Source: Azolla caroliniana (taxonomy: Eukaryota; Polypodiophyta). From it: a stretch of 64,000 nucleotides of DNA. The notes beneath the pieces are model-generated. The model was not told where the DNA came from and did not search any database. It worked only from the letters and a program-made list of their open reading frames with translations. A program made the translations under genes and the position numbers. The DNA is taken from the NCBI GenBank assembly GCA_043228905.1, contig JBHGNT010000001.1, forward strand, positions 16,182,001-16,246,000, read 5' to 3'. Positions 18,798 to 30,376 of the stretch are shown in pieces; position 1 is the first letter of the stretch, and the number at the start of each line of letters is the position of its first letter.

Positions 18798-21700
18798 ATG
18801 GTCACCTTGAGATCTACGTTGAAGGACTGAGCGTAGACAATGTTCCTAATCGGTAACAATGGTGTTGTTCCACGGTATAGTTTCAAGCAAAACCCGTTGA
18901 CCCAATGGGGCAGCGCTTTGTCGTCCAGTGTGCCGAGTTGAAAGATGTCGTTGTACGTGTCGATGATCCAGAAGGGCCCTGTCCACTAGAATCGAAGCTT
19001 GCTGGGCATAGCCCTGAGTTTTGTTTGGAAAACCAGGACCGGCTAGCCGATTTCAAAAGTTTTGTCTGGTATCCGACAATGTTTATCGATGAAGGCTTTC
19101 CTTCGTCTATGGCCGTGCTCCAATTGACCCAGATTGGTAATTCGTTGTTCTCTGAGTTTGAGCAATTGGACCAGGCGCTGGTGTTCGGATTCTTATTCCG
19201 GTAATCGTTCGGCTATTTGTACTTGTAAGCTGGGTACCTGGAATTCAATGGGCATTACGACTTCTAATCTGAATGTTAGCCGAAAAGGCGTCGAGCCGAT
19301 ACTTGTTTTCAAGGTCGTGCGATAAGCCCATAAAGCACTGTGTAATTTATCGTTCCAATCTGTGCGATTCTCGTTGACGATTTTCTTATTTGTGGATTCG
19401 GCAAGACCATTAGCTTGGGGTAGTACGGCGTGCTTTTCTTGTGTACGACGGCGTAGTGGGAGGTTAATTCGCGTATGATTTGATTGACGAAGTGTCCTCC
19501 GTGATCACCTACTAGCTCGATTGGACAAACGAAACGACACCATAAATTTTCGTAAATGAATTTTGCGGTGGATGTTGTTGTGTTATCTCGAAGTGCTTTT
19601 GCTTCGACCCATTTCATACAGTAATCGGTTGTTACTAGTATATATTTGTTTTCGGTGTGTGTGGCGGGGGGTTTCGTACAATAATCCAAGCCCCATTTTT
19701 GGAATGGTTCCAAAGGAAGGATCGGCTGGTGAGTCATGTGGTCGCGCTCATTTGGTTGTCCCATCTTTTGATAGAGATCAGATTGTTTACAAAAATCGTG
19801 AGCATCCTTTTTCGTGGTCGGCCACCAATGCCCACTTTGCTAGATTTTTCGGGTTGTGGGGTTGCCTGCATAATGCCCGCCCGCGATTCCGTGGCGAGCT
19901 TCCCAAAGTACGACGTCTTTCTCAAATTGTCGAACCGCACGCCTCTAGATGCCATCTGAGGCTTTGTGATACAACGCATTCGTGAATAGATAGAAATTAT
20001 GGCTTTGAACTGCTAACCGTTTTTGAGCGTCAAGTATGAGGTGGTCCGGGGGAAGTCCCGTACTTAGGAATTGTGTCATTTCGGTGATCCAAGCATCGTT
20101 AGGATCAGACGCGACGGGTGCTATGTCGATGGAGAATAGGGCGGCGTCCAGTAAGTCACCGTATTCCTGGTCCGGCGGTTGTCCTGTTTCCAAGTGGCTA
20201 AGATAGTCGGCAATTGCGTGTTGAACTCTTGGTCGGTGTTGAATCTCGAAATCGAACTCCTGAAGGAGCAGCATCCATTGTGCTAACCGACTAGTCAGAG
20301 CTTGCTTATTTACAAGGTAAAGTAGTGTTGAATGATCTACGTGGAACGTGAATTTGCAGTCGAGCAGATAATGCCGAAATTTTGTAATGCTATATATCAT
20401 GCCGAGTGCTTCTTGTTCCGTGGTGGAGTAATTCCTTTCTGCTGTCGAGAGTCGGCGGCTGGCGTAGTAGATTGGGCGATACCATTTTGGTGGGGTTTTC
20501 TGCATTAAAGCACTACTGATCGCGATATCGGATGCGTCCACGAATATGTGAAAGGGCTCTTTCCAATCTAGGGTTTGGACTTCGGGGGCTTGGGACAACA
20601 TGACTTTTAGTGATTGGTATGTCGTCTCGTCTCGTTTTGTCCATCGAAAGGGCACCGTATGGACTACTGCGTGTAAAGGGGTCGCGGAATTGCCAAGGTA
20701 TTAGAACATACGACTATGCCACCATATTTGGCCCAGAAATCGGCTGAGTGCTTTGACCGTGGTGGGGGCCGGGGCATTCAAGATGGCTTGCACTTTGTCT
20801 GGGTCCATAGCGATACCCTCTTTACTAACAATGTGACCTAGTAAAGCCCTGCTTGTCACTTGGAAAGCACATTTGGCCGGATTGAGGTTGAGCCGTGCGT
20901 GCCGGCATCTCTTGAGGCATAATCGTAATTGTGCAAGGTGTTCCGCGTGTTGTCCATAAACCGCGAAATCATCAAGGAAGACTTGCATAAAGGCTGGAAT
21001 GAAATCTTCGAAGATTTCGGAGATGATGCGTTGAAATGTGGCACGGGTTGTTTTCAAGCCGAACATCATAACCACGGCTACGAATACACCCCACTCTGTT
21101 ACGAAGGCTGTTTTCTCCTGATCATCCGGGTGCATTCGAATTTTATTATAACCATTGAACCCGTCTAGAAAGCTATAACAATCATGGCCCGCCACCGTGT
21201 TGAGAATGTTGTCGGTGAATGGGAGTGGAAAGGCATCTGTGATCGTGGCGGCGTTAAGTTTCCGGTAATCCACACAAACCTATATTTGTCCATTCTTTTT
21301 CGGGACGACCACAATAGGACTTAGCCATGTGGCCCTTTTTACCGGTTAGATGAATCCTACGCGTAGTAATTTATCTATTTTGTCTTTTACTTTCGCCGCA
21401 TAGTTGGGATTCATACAGTATCATCGTTGTTGAATTGGTCGTGCGTCCGTTTGAAGTTGTATCTGGTGTTGGTAGTAATGAGGATCTAGGCCTTTCATGT
21501 TGATGTAGGACCACGTGAACACATCCTAATACTCCGTAAGAAATCCTATTAAGGCCAATCTGTTGTTAGGTGCCAAGTCTTTGGCAATTTTTATGGTGCG
21601 TGCCTCAGAAGGTGAGCCGAGGTTGACGTCTTCTAAGGTGGAGGCTTTTACACGCTATTATATTGCTAATTCACGGTCAAGTGCGCCGTGGGCTGTTGTC

Positions 21701-21836
21701 AGGAGGAGTTGGGGTCTATGTTTCCGTAAGAATGCAGACTTTGATTTTCTTGCGCCGAAAGGAGATCATGTTACGTTGCCAGTGCTACTTTATGTCGACG
21801 GTACACAACCATGGACGTCCAACCAGGAGGGAGTAA
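18798..21836 (-). pseudogene. Gypsy element B pol (protease end, RT, RNase H, integrase)
   Basis: Non-chromovirus Ty3/gypsy pol on the minus strand, related to element K. It starts abruptly inside the protease domain (AYSLLVGRPWL, 21836), then RT (VDYRKLNAATITDAFPLPF, MMFGLKTTRATFQR, VFLDDFAVY), RNase H (VDASDIAISSALMQ, RHYLL, FHVDHSTLLYL) and integrase ([46 protein letters not shown]), fading into the GPY-like end near 18900. Several stops and frame changes occur (for example after 20701 and around 19950). The 5' end is joined to a tRNA-like sequence and an LTR, not to gag; the 3' end is cut by solo LTR G1. Confidence 0.88.
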
Positions 21837-21909
21837 GCGCTCGTGGCCTAATGGATAAGGCATTTGACTTCTAATCAAGGGATTATGGGTTCGAGTCCCA
21901 CCGGGCATG
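21837..21909 (+). tRNA. Complete tRNA-Arg(UCU)-like sequence, fused to a primer-binding site
   Basis: 73 bases fold as a tRNA: acceptor GCGCTCG with CGGGCAT (one C:A mismatch, two G:U), D stem GCCT/AGGC, anticodon loop CTTCTAA (anticodon TCT), T loop TTCGAGT. CCA follows at 21910-21912, which eukaryotic tRNA genes do not encode. After a 5-base spacer comes the end of an LTR. On the minus strand this reads LTR, spacer, TGGCATGCCCGG..., that is, a primer-binding site extended through the whole tRNA. Element C has the normal short site (35902-35918) for the same tRNA. I infer a reverse-transcribed primer tRNA, not a functional tRNA gene. Confidence 0.8.
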
Positions 21910-21917
21910 CCAACTTG

Positions 21918-22480
21918 TGTCACCTTCCTCTCTGGAGGTGACACCTTTGATTCCTAACCGAAATCGGACCAAAGGACTGTGGTACATGGTGGTCAGATCG
22001 CTTTCACGAAACGGGATGACACCCTACAGATTACGTAAGAGGATACCTCGGCTATGCATACACGATAGGGAGAGATAGGTTACTTAGCAATTAATGAAAG
22101 CAAACAATGACACAAAATAGACCCAACATTGTTTAGATTACGGAATGAGTAGTGATTACAGTTACACGGCTATCTTCCAGAGTATATCAGATATACTGTA
22201 GTAGGATTAATTACGTAGTAACCTCAAACTTCTCTCCTATATGTCTCTCTCCTCTTCCTTCGATCTGTCGCTCCTTATATAGATGTTCCTTGGCGCATTC
22301 CTTCTCCTTCCACGTTTACGGCTGTGTTTATTTTGGCTGCTTCTGATTGCTTTCAGTTGTTTACCTGCTGCTATGTAATACCTATTGCGATTCACATATG
22401 TTACTATTTTGGTCCACGGACAAAAAATATGTGGAAGGGTTTAGACTAGTCTAGTGGCTGGACGACGGGTACTTGTGTCA
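21918..22480 (-). repeat. Gypsy element B 5' LTR (563 bp)
   Basis: Minus strand TGACACAAGTACCCG ... GAGGTGACA, with a TATA box (CTATATAAGGAGC) near 22270. The right boundary is sharp: element C RNase H coding sequence (ending ALKIM) resumes at 22481. The left end leads through a spacer into the tRNA-like primer site. The right flank GCATT would be the target duplication, but the other side is not in the window. Confidence 0.75.
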
Positions 22481-24909
22481 GCATTATTTTTAATGCCTCG
22501 TATGCCTTATCCTTTGTTTCGTCCATCTGAATGGAGTGCACTGCACTGCAGCGTGTAAGCGAGTCGCAAGATCCGCCAAATAGCGTAGCATACGGTTGTG
22601 CCAACATATTTGCCCCAGAAAATGACTAAGGGCTTTAGCGTTCATGGGGATTTTCGCTTCAATAATGGCCTTAATTTTTTTGGGCTCTACTGCGATCCCA
22701 TCCTTGCTCATGATGTGACCGAGGAGCGCTCCACTTGTGACCCCAGACACGCACTTAGTTGGGTTAAGATTGAGGCGCGAAGTACGGCACCGTTCCAAAC
22801 ATAGCTATAGATGGCCCAAATGATCTCCTCTCTTCCCATACACCCCAAAGTCGTCGAGGAAGAGTTGCATGAACGCGAGGATAAAATCGCCAAGACTCTC
22901 CGTAATAGTGCGTTGGAACGTGGCGGGAGTGGTCTTGAGTCCGAACATCATGACTACAGCCACAAAGACTCCCCATTCGGTTACGAACGTGGTCTTCTGC
23001 TGATCCTCTGGGTGCATGCATACTTGGTTATACCCACTAAATCCATCCAGAAAACTATACATGTCGTGGCCTATGACAATGTCGAGTATGCTATCCGTAA
23101 ACGGTAAGGGGAATGTGTCCGTAATAGTGACAACATTTAACTTACGATAATCGACACATACGCATATTTTCCCATTTTTCTTTGGCACTACCACTATTGG
23201 GCTCAACCATGTTGCTTGCTTAACTGGTTGTATGAACCCGGCTTTTAAGAGCTTGTCAATTTCGTCTTTTACGCATGCCGTGTAGTTTGGGTTCATGCGA
23301 TAATGTCATTGCTGCACGGGTTTCACATCCGTGGCTAAGTTAATCTTGTGCTGGTAGAAATTTGGGTCCAACCCTTTCATATCTTCATGCAACCAAGTGA
23401 AGACAACTTTAAATTCCTGAAGCAACTCCGTCATTGCCTTTTTCTCACTTGGCATCAGATCCTTAGCGATTGATAGTAGCCTTGGAACTTCCACGGATCT
23501 TACATTAATTTCTCCCAAAGCCGATGTTGTAACCCTTTGCGAAAGTTCCATCTCCTTCTCGAATGCCTCCCATGCTCTGCTTAGCTCTAACATGGATTTG
23601 GGATTTGGTTCATACTCGTCCGCTAGCAGCATACTTGTTGGGGTGTATTCATTGGCAGCCTCGAGAACGTCTATCTTGAACAATGGTATTATTCGCGGGT
23701 TTTCGTCGAGGTACGCTTCAATCTTCATATCATCCAATCCTTCCAGCATATTAATTTCATCCGTGTATAGGGGCATAATGGCTTTCGTAGGTGCGGATGT
23801 TTCCTGCGTAGGTACATAGACCTTGCTTCGCCCGCGTCTGAAACTATGTTGCCAGTTCTGCTTGATGTTAGAACACCGTAGCCATGGTTGGCCTAATAAA
23901 ATCGAGTATGCCCCTGGGGCATCCAGAGCCAGTACTATCACAGAAATCTCAAAGTTATGCCCACTAACTACAATCCCTAGCTTCCGAATCAATCTTAGTG
24001 GTTTGACAGAACGAGTGTCTGCCATTCGGAGCTAGAATGGGCGTGCCTCCCAATCTGTAATGCTAAGCCAATTGCAAGTGGTTTTACTAATCACGTTGAC
24101 TCCATACCTGCCATCGACTATGCATCCTGTGATTTCATGTCCTTGCAGTACCATCCTGATGGCTAGGTTGTGATGATCTACCATTGTTAGTCCTGAGTTG
24201 CGCTTTGTGTAATTAGCCGGAATTTCCAGTCCAGCGGTGCCCTGTATGCGATTTTCCATTGTTTGTCGGAATCGCAGGACAAGTCGTAATAGCTTGTCCA
24301 TGGACATCGTAATTTCACACTCTGCCAGTGCTAGCCATACCGGGTCCGGTGTCATTGTCGTGTCTTCCCTCTGTGCGGCGGTGTTGGCAGACTCTTGTCG
24401 TATGCGCTTCGCATTAGTTAAGTTTGCTTTTTCTACCCAATCCTGGGTCGCTTTGCGTATGTCCTCTTGTTCAGCCCATTCTGTGCTTTTCGCTTGATTG
24501 CATGTTATGACCTGCTGGACGTCCGCTGTAATCGTATTTACTGCTGGTCCTTTGCCTTTAAAATGCCGTGGGCATTGCGTTGCGTAGTGGCATGGTTGCT
24601 GACACACAAAGCAATGTACATTGGATTCTCCTTTCTCCACGACTGGGGCGGCGATGGTTTCCACGGGAGCCAATTGTTCTTCCCGTGCTTGCTGAAACTG
24701 TCTGTGGTTACAGGGCTTCTAGCGATACTCCCGATGAGGCTCTTGGCATTGTTCCTCCTCGGAACTCTCCTCGTAACGGTGTTGCTCCCTTGACTGGCGA
24801 GTACTACCGTTTGGACGGGGCCCAGCCTGACTGCCGCGATTGTTGGTAGGGCGTCGATTATCATAGCGACGCCTCCCCTGATTGTAACGGTCATTGCCCC
24901 GATACTCTT
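22481..24909 (-). pseudogene. Gypsy element C: end of gag, protease, RT, start of RNase H
   Basis: Minus strand, reading from 24909: basic Arg/Asn-rich gag region, zinc knuckle CFVCQQPCHYATQC (GH replaced by CH), protease with VDGRYGVNVIS in place of D-S/T-G, GAYSILLGQPWL, then RT (CVDYRKLNVVTITDTFPLPF, MMFGLKTTPATFQR, FLDDFGVY) and the start of RNase H (DETKDKAYEALKIM), where LTR B interrupts. Several stops and frame changes. Its gag N-terminal half, primer site and 5' LTR are at 34706-36410 on the other side of copia element E. Confidence 0.88.
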
Positions 24910-25201
24910 TGTTGGGGACAAGGCCGTAAATGCGGAAGTGCAAGCAACATTCGTGATGAAGAAGAACTTGTGTATGCGCATAAAATAAGATAGACACCGA
25001 GAGAGAGAGAGAGAGGCACAAACCAATGTTATATTCCACTAGCAACCGTTACAAAGAATGACAAACAACCTTTTCTAAAGGTTACAAAGTCACTTTATAT
25101 AGTGACTGTCCTAGGGCAACTGCCCTTTATGCTATTTACAGAAATAGCCCAAACTTGGGCTGTCCAAAGGGTTATCTAAAAAATTACACTTGTATTCGAC
25201 A
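24910..25201 (-). repeat. Ty1/copia element E 3' LTR (292 bp)
   Basis: Plus strand TGTTGGGGACAAGG ... TATTCGACA, matching the 5' LTR at 34400-34705 except for one segment near 25170-25187. A polypurine tract (ACAGGGGAG on the minus strand) precedes it. Confidence 0.88.
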
Positions 25202-25210
25202 CTCCCCTGT
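25202..25210 (-). other. Polypurine tract of copia element E
   Basis: Minus strand ACAGGGGAG directly before the LTR start TGTCGAATAC. The rest of the E tail up to 25389 has no ORF; it holds a second copy of GGGTTATCTAAAAAATTACA. Confidence 0.7.
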
Positions 25211-25389
25211 AATGGGCGTATACATGGGTTATCTAAAAAATTACAGGTATATACAAGGTTTATCAGACATATCAGTTTTGTTAGAGTCGGCAAGATCCCA
25301 AGACAGAAGACCGAACCAGTCGGGTCAGAAGAGCTGAAGCCGATCCTCAAAGAACCGATGTCGGTGGTCCGAAACCATTCTGTGTTGTG

Positions 25390-25808
25390 TGTCAGGAACA
25401 ATACTAAGATAGAGAAGGAATTAGTACTAAAAGAATTATTAGTACTAAGAGAGGTGAATAACTTTCGAGAGAAGGAAAGAGTAAGTGAGAGGGAGAGAGA
25501 GAGACTGAGTGATGATAAGAAAAGATATATATTATGTGAAGAGAATGTACAGTAGTAGCTAGGAGGCTTAAGACTGGCGTTGAACCAATTTGGTTCGAAA
25601 TAATGCCTTATGCCTCCTTTTATAGTGTTCTGAGGAATACTCCTGAAGTTTCTAGAATGTTCTAGAGAAATCTGGAATATACATCAATTTTCTATAATAA
25701 AACATAAATGAAAATAATATTTTACGTATTACAATGTATGGTCTAATGGTCAAGAGCTCGACCCATGTAGCATAAGGTCATGGGTTCGAGTCTTGCAATA
25801 TCATGACA
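25390..25808 (-). repeat. Chromovirus D 3' LTR (419 bp)
   Basis: Plus strand TGTCAGGAACAATAC ... ATATCATGACA; includes TATA on the minus strand, GA tract and the tRNA-like end module. Confidence 0.9.
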
Positions 25809-27032
25809 CTATCTACCCTTCAAAACGACGAGTGTCATGAGTCATTTTGGATTGAGGACCTGGTTTGTTTGGATATTGACGATGGAATTCTTCAAGAAGA
25901 GCACGAGCATTGGTCACATTCTCTATCGGTTCCCAAGTACGCTCGCAGGGACTATATCGTAGTCAATCGACTAGATAGTGGAGCTTGTTGCGGCATGACT
26001 GTATACTCGAAGTGCCATTATCTGGTGCGAAATGCAGTCTTCCATTCATCTCCTGGTCGGAACCGTACGAGCTTATAGGCTCCCCCGTAAGTCGATCTTC
26101 GTGAAGAACCTGGCACCGTTGATCCGTTCTAAAAGGCTTGAGATAAGGGGAAGTGCATACCTATTTCTGATTGTCACCTTATTCAAGCTACGGTGATCTA
26201 CAACGAGACAAAGTGATCCATCATTTTTCTTGACAAAGAAAATGGGTGCGTCGGCTAGAGATTTTGAATGCCGAATGAAACCATTTTCCAAATTCTCCTC
26301 TATATAGGCTCGCAGGACTTCTAGCTCGGTTGGTGACAAATTGTAGATCGGTCCCCATGGTGGCTCTTTCCCCGGTTGTAAATCGATGGGGCAATCATAC
26401 GATCGATGGTGAGGAAGCGTATTGGCTTGTACTTTATCGAACATATCGGCATAATGATGATACTTCTTTGGAAGTTGAACAATGGACTCCTCTTTAATGG
26501 TGTCTGAGGGCTTTACTGATATTGCGAAGAGAAACATTTCTTCCTTGCGTCCTTCTTTCCGCAACTGATGTAGCGAAATGGTTGCAATCTCATGAGTAGA
26601 TCCTCGGGCTTTTCAATACCGCATTTCTCTTGTTCTCCAATCTATATCTGGGTTATGTAATTCGAACCATGGTAATCCTAAAAAAATGGGGTGTTCTGGG
26701 ATGCTAATTATATTAAATGATACTACACATGCAAGATTATCTAGGACAATATTAACGGGCTCTGATTCTTCCATGATATTTCTGGAAGCAATAGGACGAC
26801 CATCAATGACTACTACAGAGGCTGGACACGGGAGTTTTTTGAGTGATATCTGATGAGCTTGGGCAAAGTTCCTATCCATGAAGCAAGAATTAGCTCCGGA
26901 ATCTAGAAGTGCTAAGAAATGTACTAGAGGGGTACTTTTAGTACTAACTGTTACTTGGGCTATGAACACATTGCTAACTTGCTTAGAGGGAATGGAACCA
27001 CTAATGGGTTGCACAGATCTAGGGTTGTCCAA
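25809..27032 (-). pseudogene. Chromovirus D pol remnant
   Basis: On the minus strand from 27032: protease (LLDSGANSCFMD), then the protease-RT linker with a frame break near 26600, RT N-terminal half (LQPGKEPPWGPIYNLSPTEL, FFVKKNDGSLCLVVDHRSLN) to about 25990, then a direct jump to the chromodomain end. The catalytic YLDD region, RNase H and the integrase core are missing. Frame changes occur near 26070 and 26600. Confidence 0.88.
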
Positions 27033-28052
27033 CCAAACAACTCCTATTTTGGTTTACCTACCTTCTTGGCATATGGGGACAGTTTACCGCGATATGCCCT
27101 GGTGCACCACAATAAAGACATAGTTAGTCTGCTCGGCGTCAATGCTTTTCTTCTTCCGATAATGGTCCACGACGACGTGTGGTGTCAATTTCCATCAGAG
27201 TTGGAGTACTTACTAGAGGCGCATTATATGACTCCCTCGGAAAAGGTTTCACTACCACTGAGGCGTAGGTAGGCTCTGATCTTGCCCTTAGAATCTAGAA
27301 TTATCGTTCCGAACGTCGTTCGAAGAGGCGGTTGTCGCATCTCACCGCGCGACTGATTGGTTCTGTTAATGACTTTGGCTCTTCGGGGAAGGTGAAGAGT
27401 AAATCCTTGACATCGTTGCATAAACCATAACGAAATTGCTCCATCAATGCGTGATCAGCCCAAGGGATATCGGCAACGAGTAGGTGGAAATCTGCAGCGT
27501 ATGCGGAGGCTGGACGGTCACCTTGGCGTAATCGCTAGATTTTGTTGATTGCAGTCCTTATGTTGTTAGTATCTCCAAAATAGGCCTTAAACTCACTTAT
27601 AAATTCTTCAAAACAGTTTAGTGATGGAGATTCCTTTTCCAACAATGGAGCAAACCATGCTAACGTTGAGCCACTAAGGAGAGTGTCTACTAGTCCCACT
27701 CGTGATGCATCAATGGGATATCAAGAAGGATGCATTTGTATCACTAAACGTACCTAATTCAAAAACCTTCTAAATTGTGATAGGGTCCCATCAAATTTTG
27801 CAGGAAGACCGATCTTGGGTTCTTTGTGAATCCCTTCAGTGCTTGATCCTTGTTGTTGTAATGATACGATAATCGCTTCGAGTTGTTGTACACGTAACGT
27901 CAGCTCCCCATGTTGTTGTTGTTTTACAACGCTATTTGTTGAAGATCCCCCAACAAACGATGATTTTCTACTTCTAGTGCTATAAATTTCTCCTTTAAGC
28001 ACTGGAGCTCCGAGAAAACAGATTGGTATTCCTGGGCGCTAACAATTCCCAT
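27033..28052 (-). pseudogene. Chromovirus D gag remnant
   Basis: Starts ATG 28052 like the intact gag (8574) and follows it collinearly: coiled-coil part, FDGTLSQFRRFLN, the capsid segment and the CCHC knuckle near 27110, but with several stops and frame changes and a shortened C-terminus. The frameshift heptamer region is lost in a small deletion near 27050. Confidence 0.8.
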
Positions 28053-28116
28053 TTTACTAGGGAAGAGAGGAGGAAAGGAAGATACGGAAGGAAGAATGAG
28101 CAAAATCGGTTCAAAC

Positions 28117-28213
28117 TGTTAGGAACAGTACTAAGACAGAGAAGGAATTAGTACTAAAAGAAGTATTAGTACTAAGAGATGTGAAGAACTCTTGAGAGAA
28201 GGAAAGAGTGAGT

Positions 28214-28247
<34 letters not shown>

Positions 28248-28543
28248 TGATAAGAAAAGATGTATATTATGTAAAGAGAATGTACAATAGTAGCTAGGAG
28301 GCTTAAGACTGGCGTTGAACCGATTTGGTTCGAAATAATGCCTTGTGCCTCCTTTTATAGTGTTATGAGGAATACTCCTGAAGTTTCTAGAATGTTCCAG
28401 ATAAATCTGGAATATACATCAATTTTCTATAATAAAACATAAATGAAAATAATGTTCTACGTATTACAATGTATGGTTTAATGGTCAAGAGCTCGACCCA
28501 TGTAGCATAAGGTCATGGGTTCGAGTCTTGTCATATCATGACA
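28117..28543 (-). repeat. Chromovirus D 5' LTR (427 bp) with adjacent self-priming site
   Basis: Plus strand TGTTAGGAACAGTAC ... ATATCATGACA. The sequence just left (28100-28116, AAATCGGTTCAAAC) is the same primer site as in the intact element. Confidence 0.88.
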
Positions 28544-28548
28544 CTGTG

Positions 28549-30376
28549 TGTCCGACTTTAACCAGACCGATTTTTCGTTACGCCCATCTGGTGCCGAAGG
28601 GACCGGAAACGATCCACCGAAAGACACTTGGTCATTCCATCTGTGACATTATCGGTTGTGGATATCTTCTCTAAACCGATTTTCCCTGAAATGACGCAGT
28701 CCCGAACGAAGTGATATCGAACGTCTATATGTTTGGAGGCATTGTGGTGAACCGGATTTTTTGACAAAGCAATAGCACCCTAACTTTCGTTGTAGACAAC
28801 TGGAACCGAGTCAGAGACGACCTGTCGAAACATGTGCGTCAGCCGACCGATCCATAAAGCTTCTTTTGCCTCGTCGGACGCAACTACATATTCCGGTTTG
28901 GTCGTTGAGGTGGCTGTGCACTCCTGAAATTTTGACTTCCACGAGATTGCTCCATTGCCGAATTTGATACAGTATCCGGTTGTTGATTTCCGACTGTCCA
29001 CACAGCCGGCGAAGTCCGAGTTTGTGTAAGCGACTATGCCTGAGGTTGAGTTCGGGCCGAAAAGAATGTCATGGTCTTTTGTGCCATCTAGATATCTAAA
29101 CACATGCTTGAATGTGTTCCAATGCGATCGGCCTAGTTTGTGCATGAATCTACTGACGACTCCTACTGCGACAGCGTGAGAAATATTAGGTCGTGTCGCG
29201 ACCATCACGTACATAAGGGAGCCGACTGCCGGTGCATACGGTACCAACTTCATATCTTCCCCCTCCGGACCGGATGTCGGGCAGTGTCGCTGAGACAGCC
29301 GAAGGTTAATGGGGAATGGGGTCAAAGCAAACTTGGCCGAGTGCATGTTGAAGCGTTCCAAGATACGTCTGATGTAGTCGGTTTGAGACAAGAAAAGTTG
29401 TCGTTTATGTCGATGCCGACTAATCTTCATACCAAGTATGTGTCTTGCCGGACCGAGGTCCTTCATGGCAAACTTCAACCGCAGTTTCCGAACGAGTTCG
29501 GTGAGCTCTCCGGCATGCCAACCGAAGAGTAGCATGTTGTCCGCGTAGATGATGAGGAAGACGGGAGACCCGTCTTGAGTTGTTTTGGTGAAGAGACAGT
29601 GGTCCTCATCGCTCTTTGAGAAGCCGACCGATTAGATGAAGTCTTCAAACTTCTTGTACCACTATCGGGGTGCCTGTTGAGGCAGTAGAGACTCTTCTTG
29701 AGTCGGCGAACTAGATGTTCCTGGCCAGATGCCACAAAGCCTTTCGGCTGCTCCATATAGATTTCCTCTTGTAGGTCACTGTGGAGGAATGTCGTTTTTA
29801 CATCTAGCTGAATCGGGTCCAAGTTTTCGGCGGTCACGATGTCATGCATGAAACGAAGGGTCGTCATTTTCACCGCTGGCGAAAAGATTTCGTCAAAGTC
29901 GATGCCATATTCTTGTCTAAATCCCTCCGCAACTAATTTGGCCTTGTACTTTGGGCTAGTCAAGTCGGACATCTCTTTTAGTCGATAGACCCACTTACAT
30001 GGAAGAGCACGTCGATTCTTCGGTAATTCGACCAAGTTCCAAGTCTTGTTTGCCCGAATGGAGTGTATTTCTGACTCCATCGCCAAATGCCATGTGGCTG
30101 AATCGGCAAATGCCGATGCTTCTTCGTAAGACGTCGGTTCGCCAACGTGAGTAAAGAAAAGTCCGGGAGAGTACCTCTTCGAAGGTTGCGATAGTCTCTC
30201 GAATCTGTGAGGTATGACTAGACTAGTCGCACCGGGTGTCGATGTCGGATGGTCGGGAGCCGAGCCATTCTACTATGCCAAATCGGTGGATTTGGTGCGA
30301 GAGGTGTCGGTTACCCATGAAACCAATCTCGTGTTGTGGGCTGGGCCATCATAAAGGGTTGGCACTTCGGAAAATA
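28549..30376 (-). pseudogene. Copia element E reverse transcriptase and RNase H
   Basis: Minus strand from the post-integrase linker through RT (AMESEIHSIRANKTWNLVELP, CKWVYRLK, YGIDFDEIFSPAVKMTTLR, QLDVKTTFLHSDLQEEIYMEQPKGF) to RNase H (SDFAGCVDSRKSTTGYCI, KPEYVVASDEAKEALWI, HIDVRYHFVRD). A frameshift lies near 29640. The catalytic motif, normally YVDD in copia, reads YADN (near 29545), which should inactivate polymerisation. Copia order (integrase before RT) is kept. Confidence 0.88.

Larger units (their letters stand above)
25390..28543 (-). mobile_element. Chromovirus D, internally deleted (3,154 bp)
   Basis: Same family as 3372-9119. LTRs 25390-25808 and 28117-28543; flanks TTGTG (25385-25389) and CTGTG (28544-28548) are a 4/5-matching target duplication. 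The internal region lacks everything from the second half of RT to the integrase C-terminus: the sequence jumps near 25990 from chromodomain to RT coding, equivalent to losing about 2.3 kb. It cannot be autonomous. Confidence 0.9.

Noticed and set aside
21837-21909. Functional nuclear tRNA-Arg gene
   Set aside because: CCA is present in the DNA, the acceptor and T stems have mismatches, and it abuts LTR and pol exactly at the primer-site position; a retro-copied primer explains all of this better.
18798-24909. One continuous gypsy element from 24909 to 18798
   Set aside because: RT is present twice (22490-23296 and 20701-21273) with an LTR between; element B is nested in element C.
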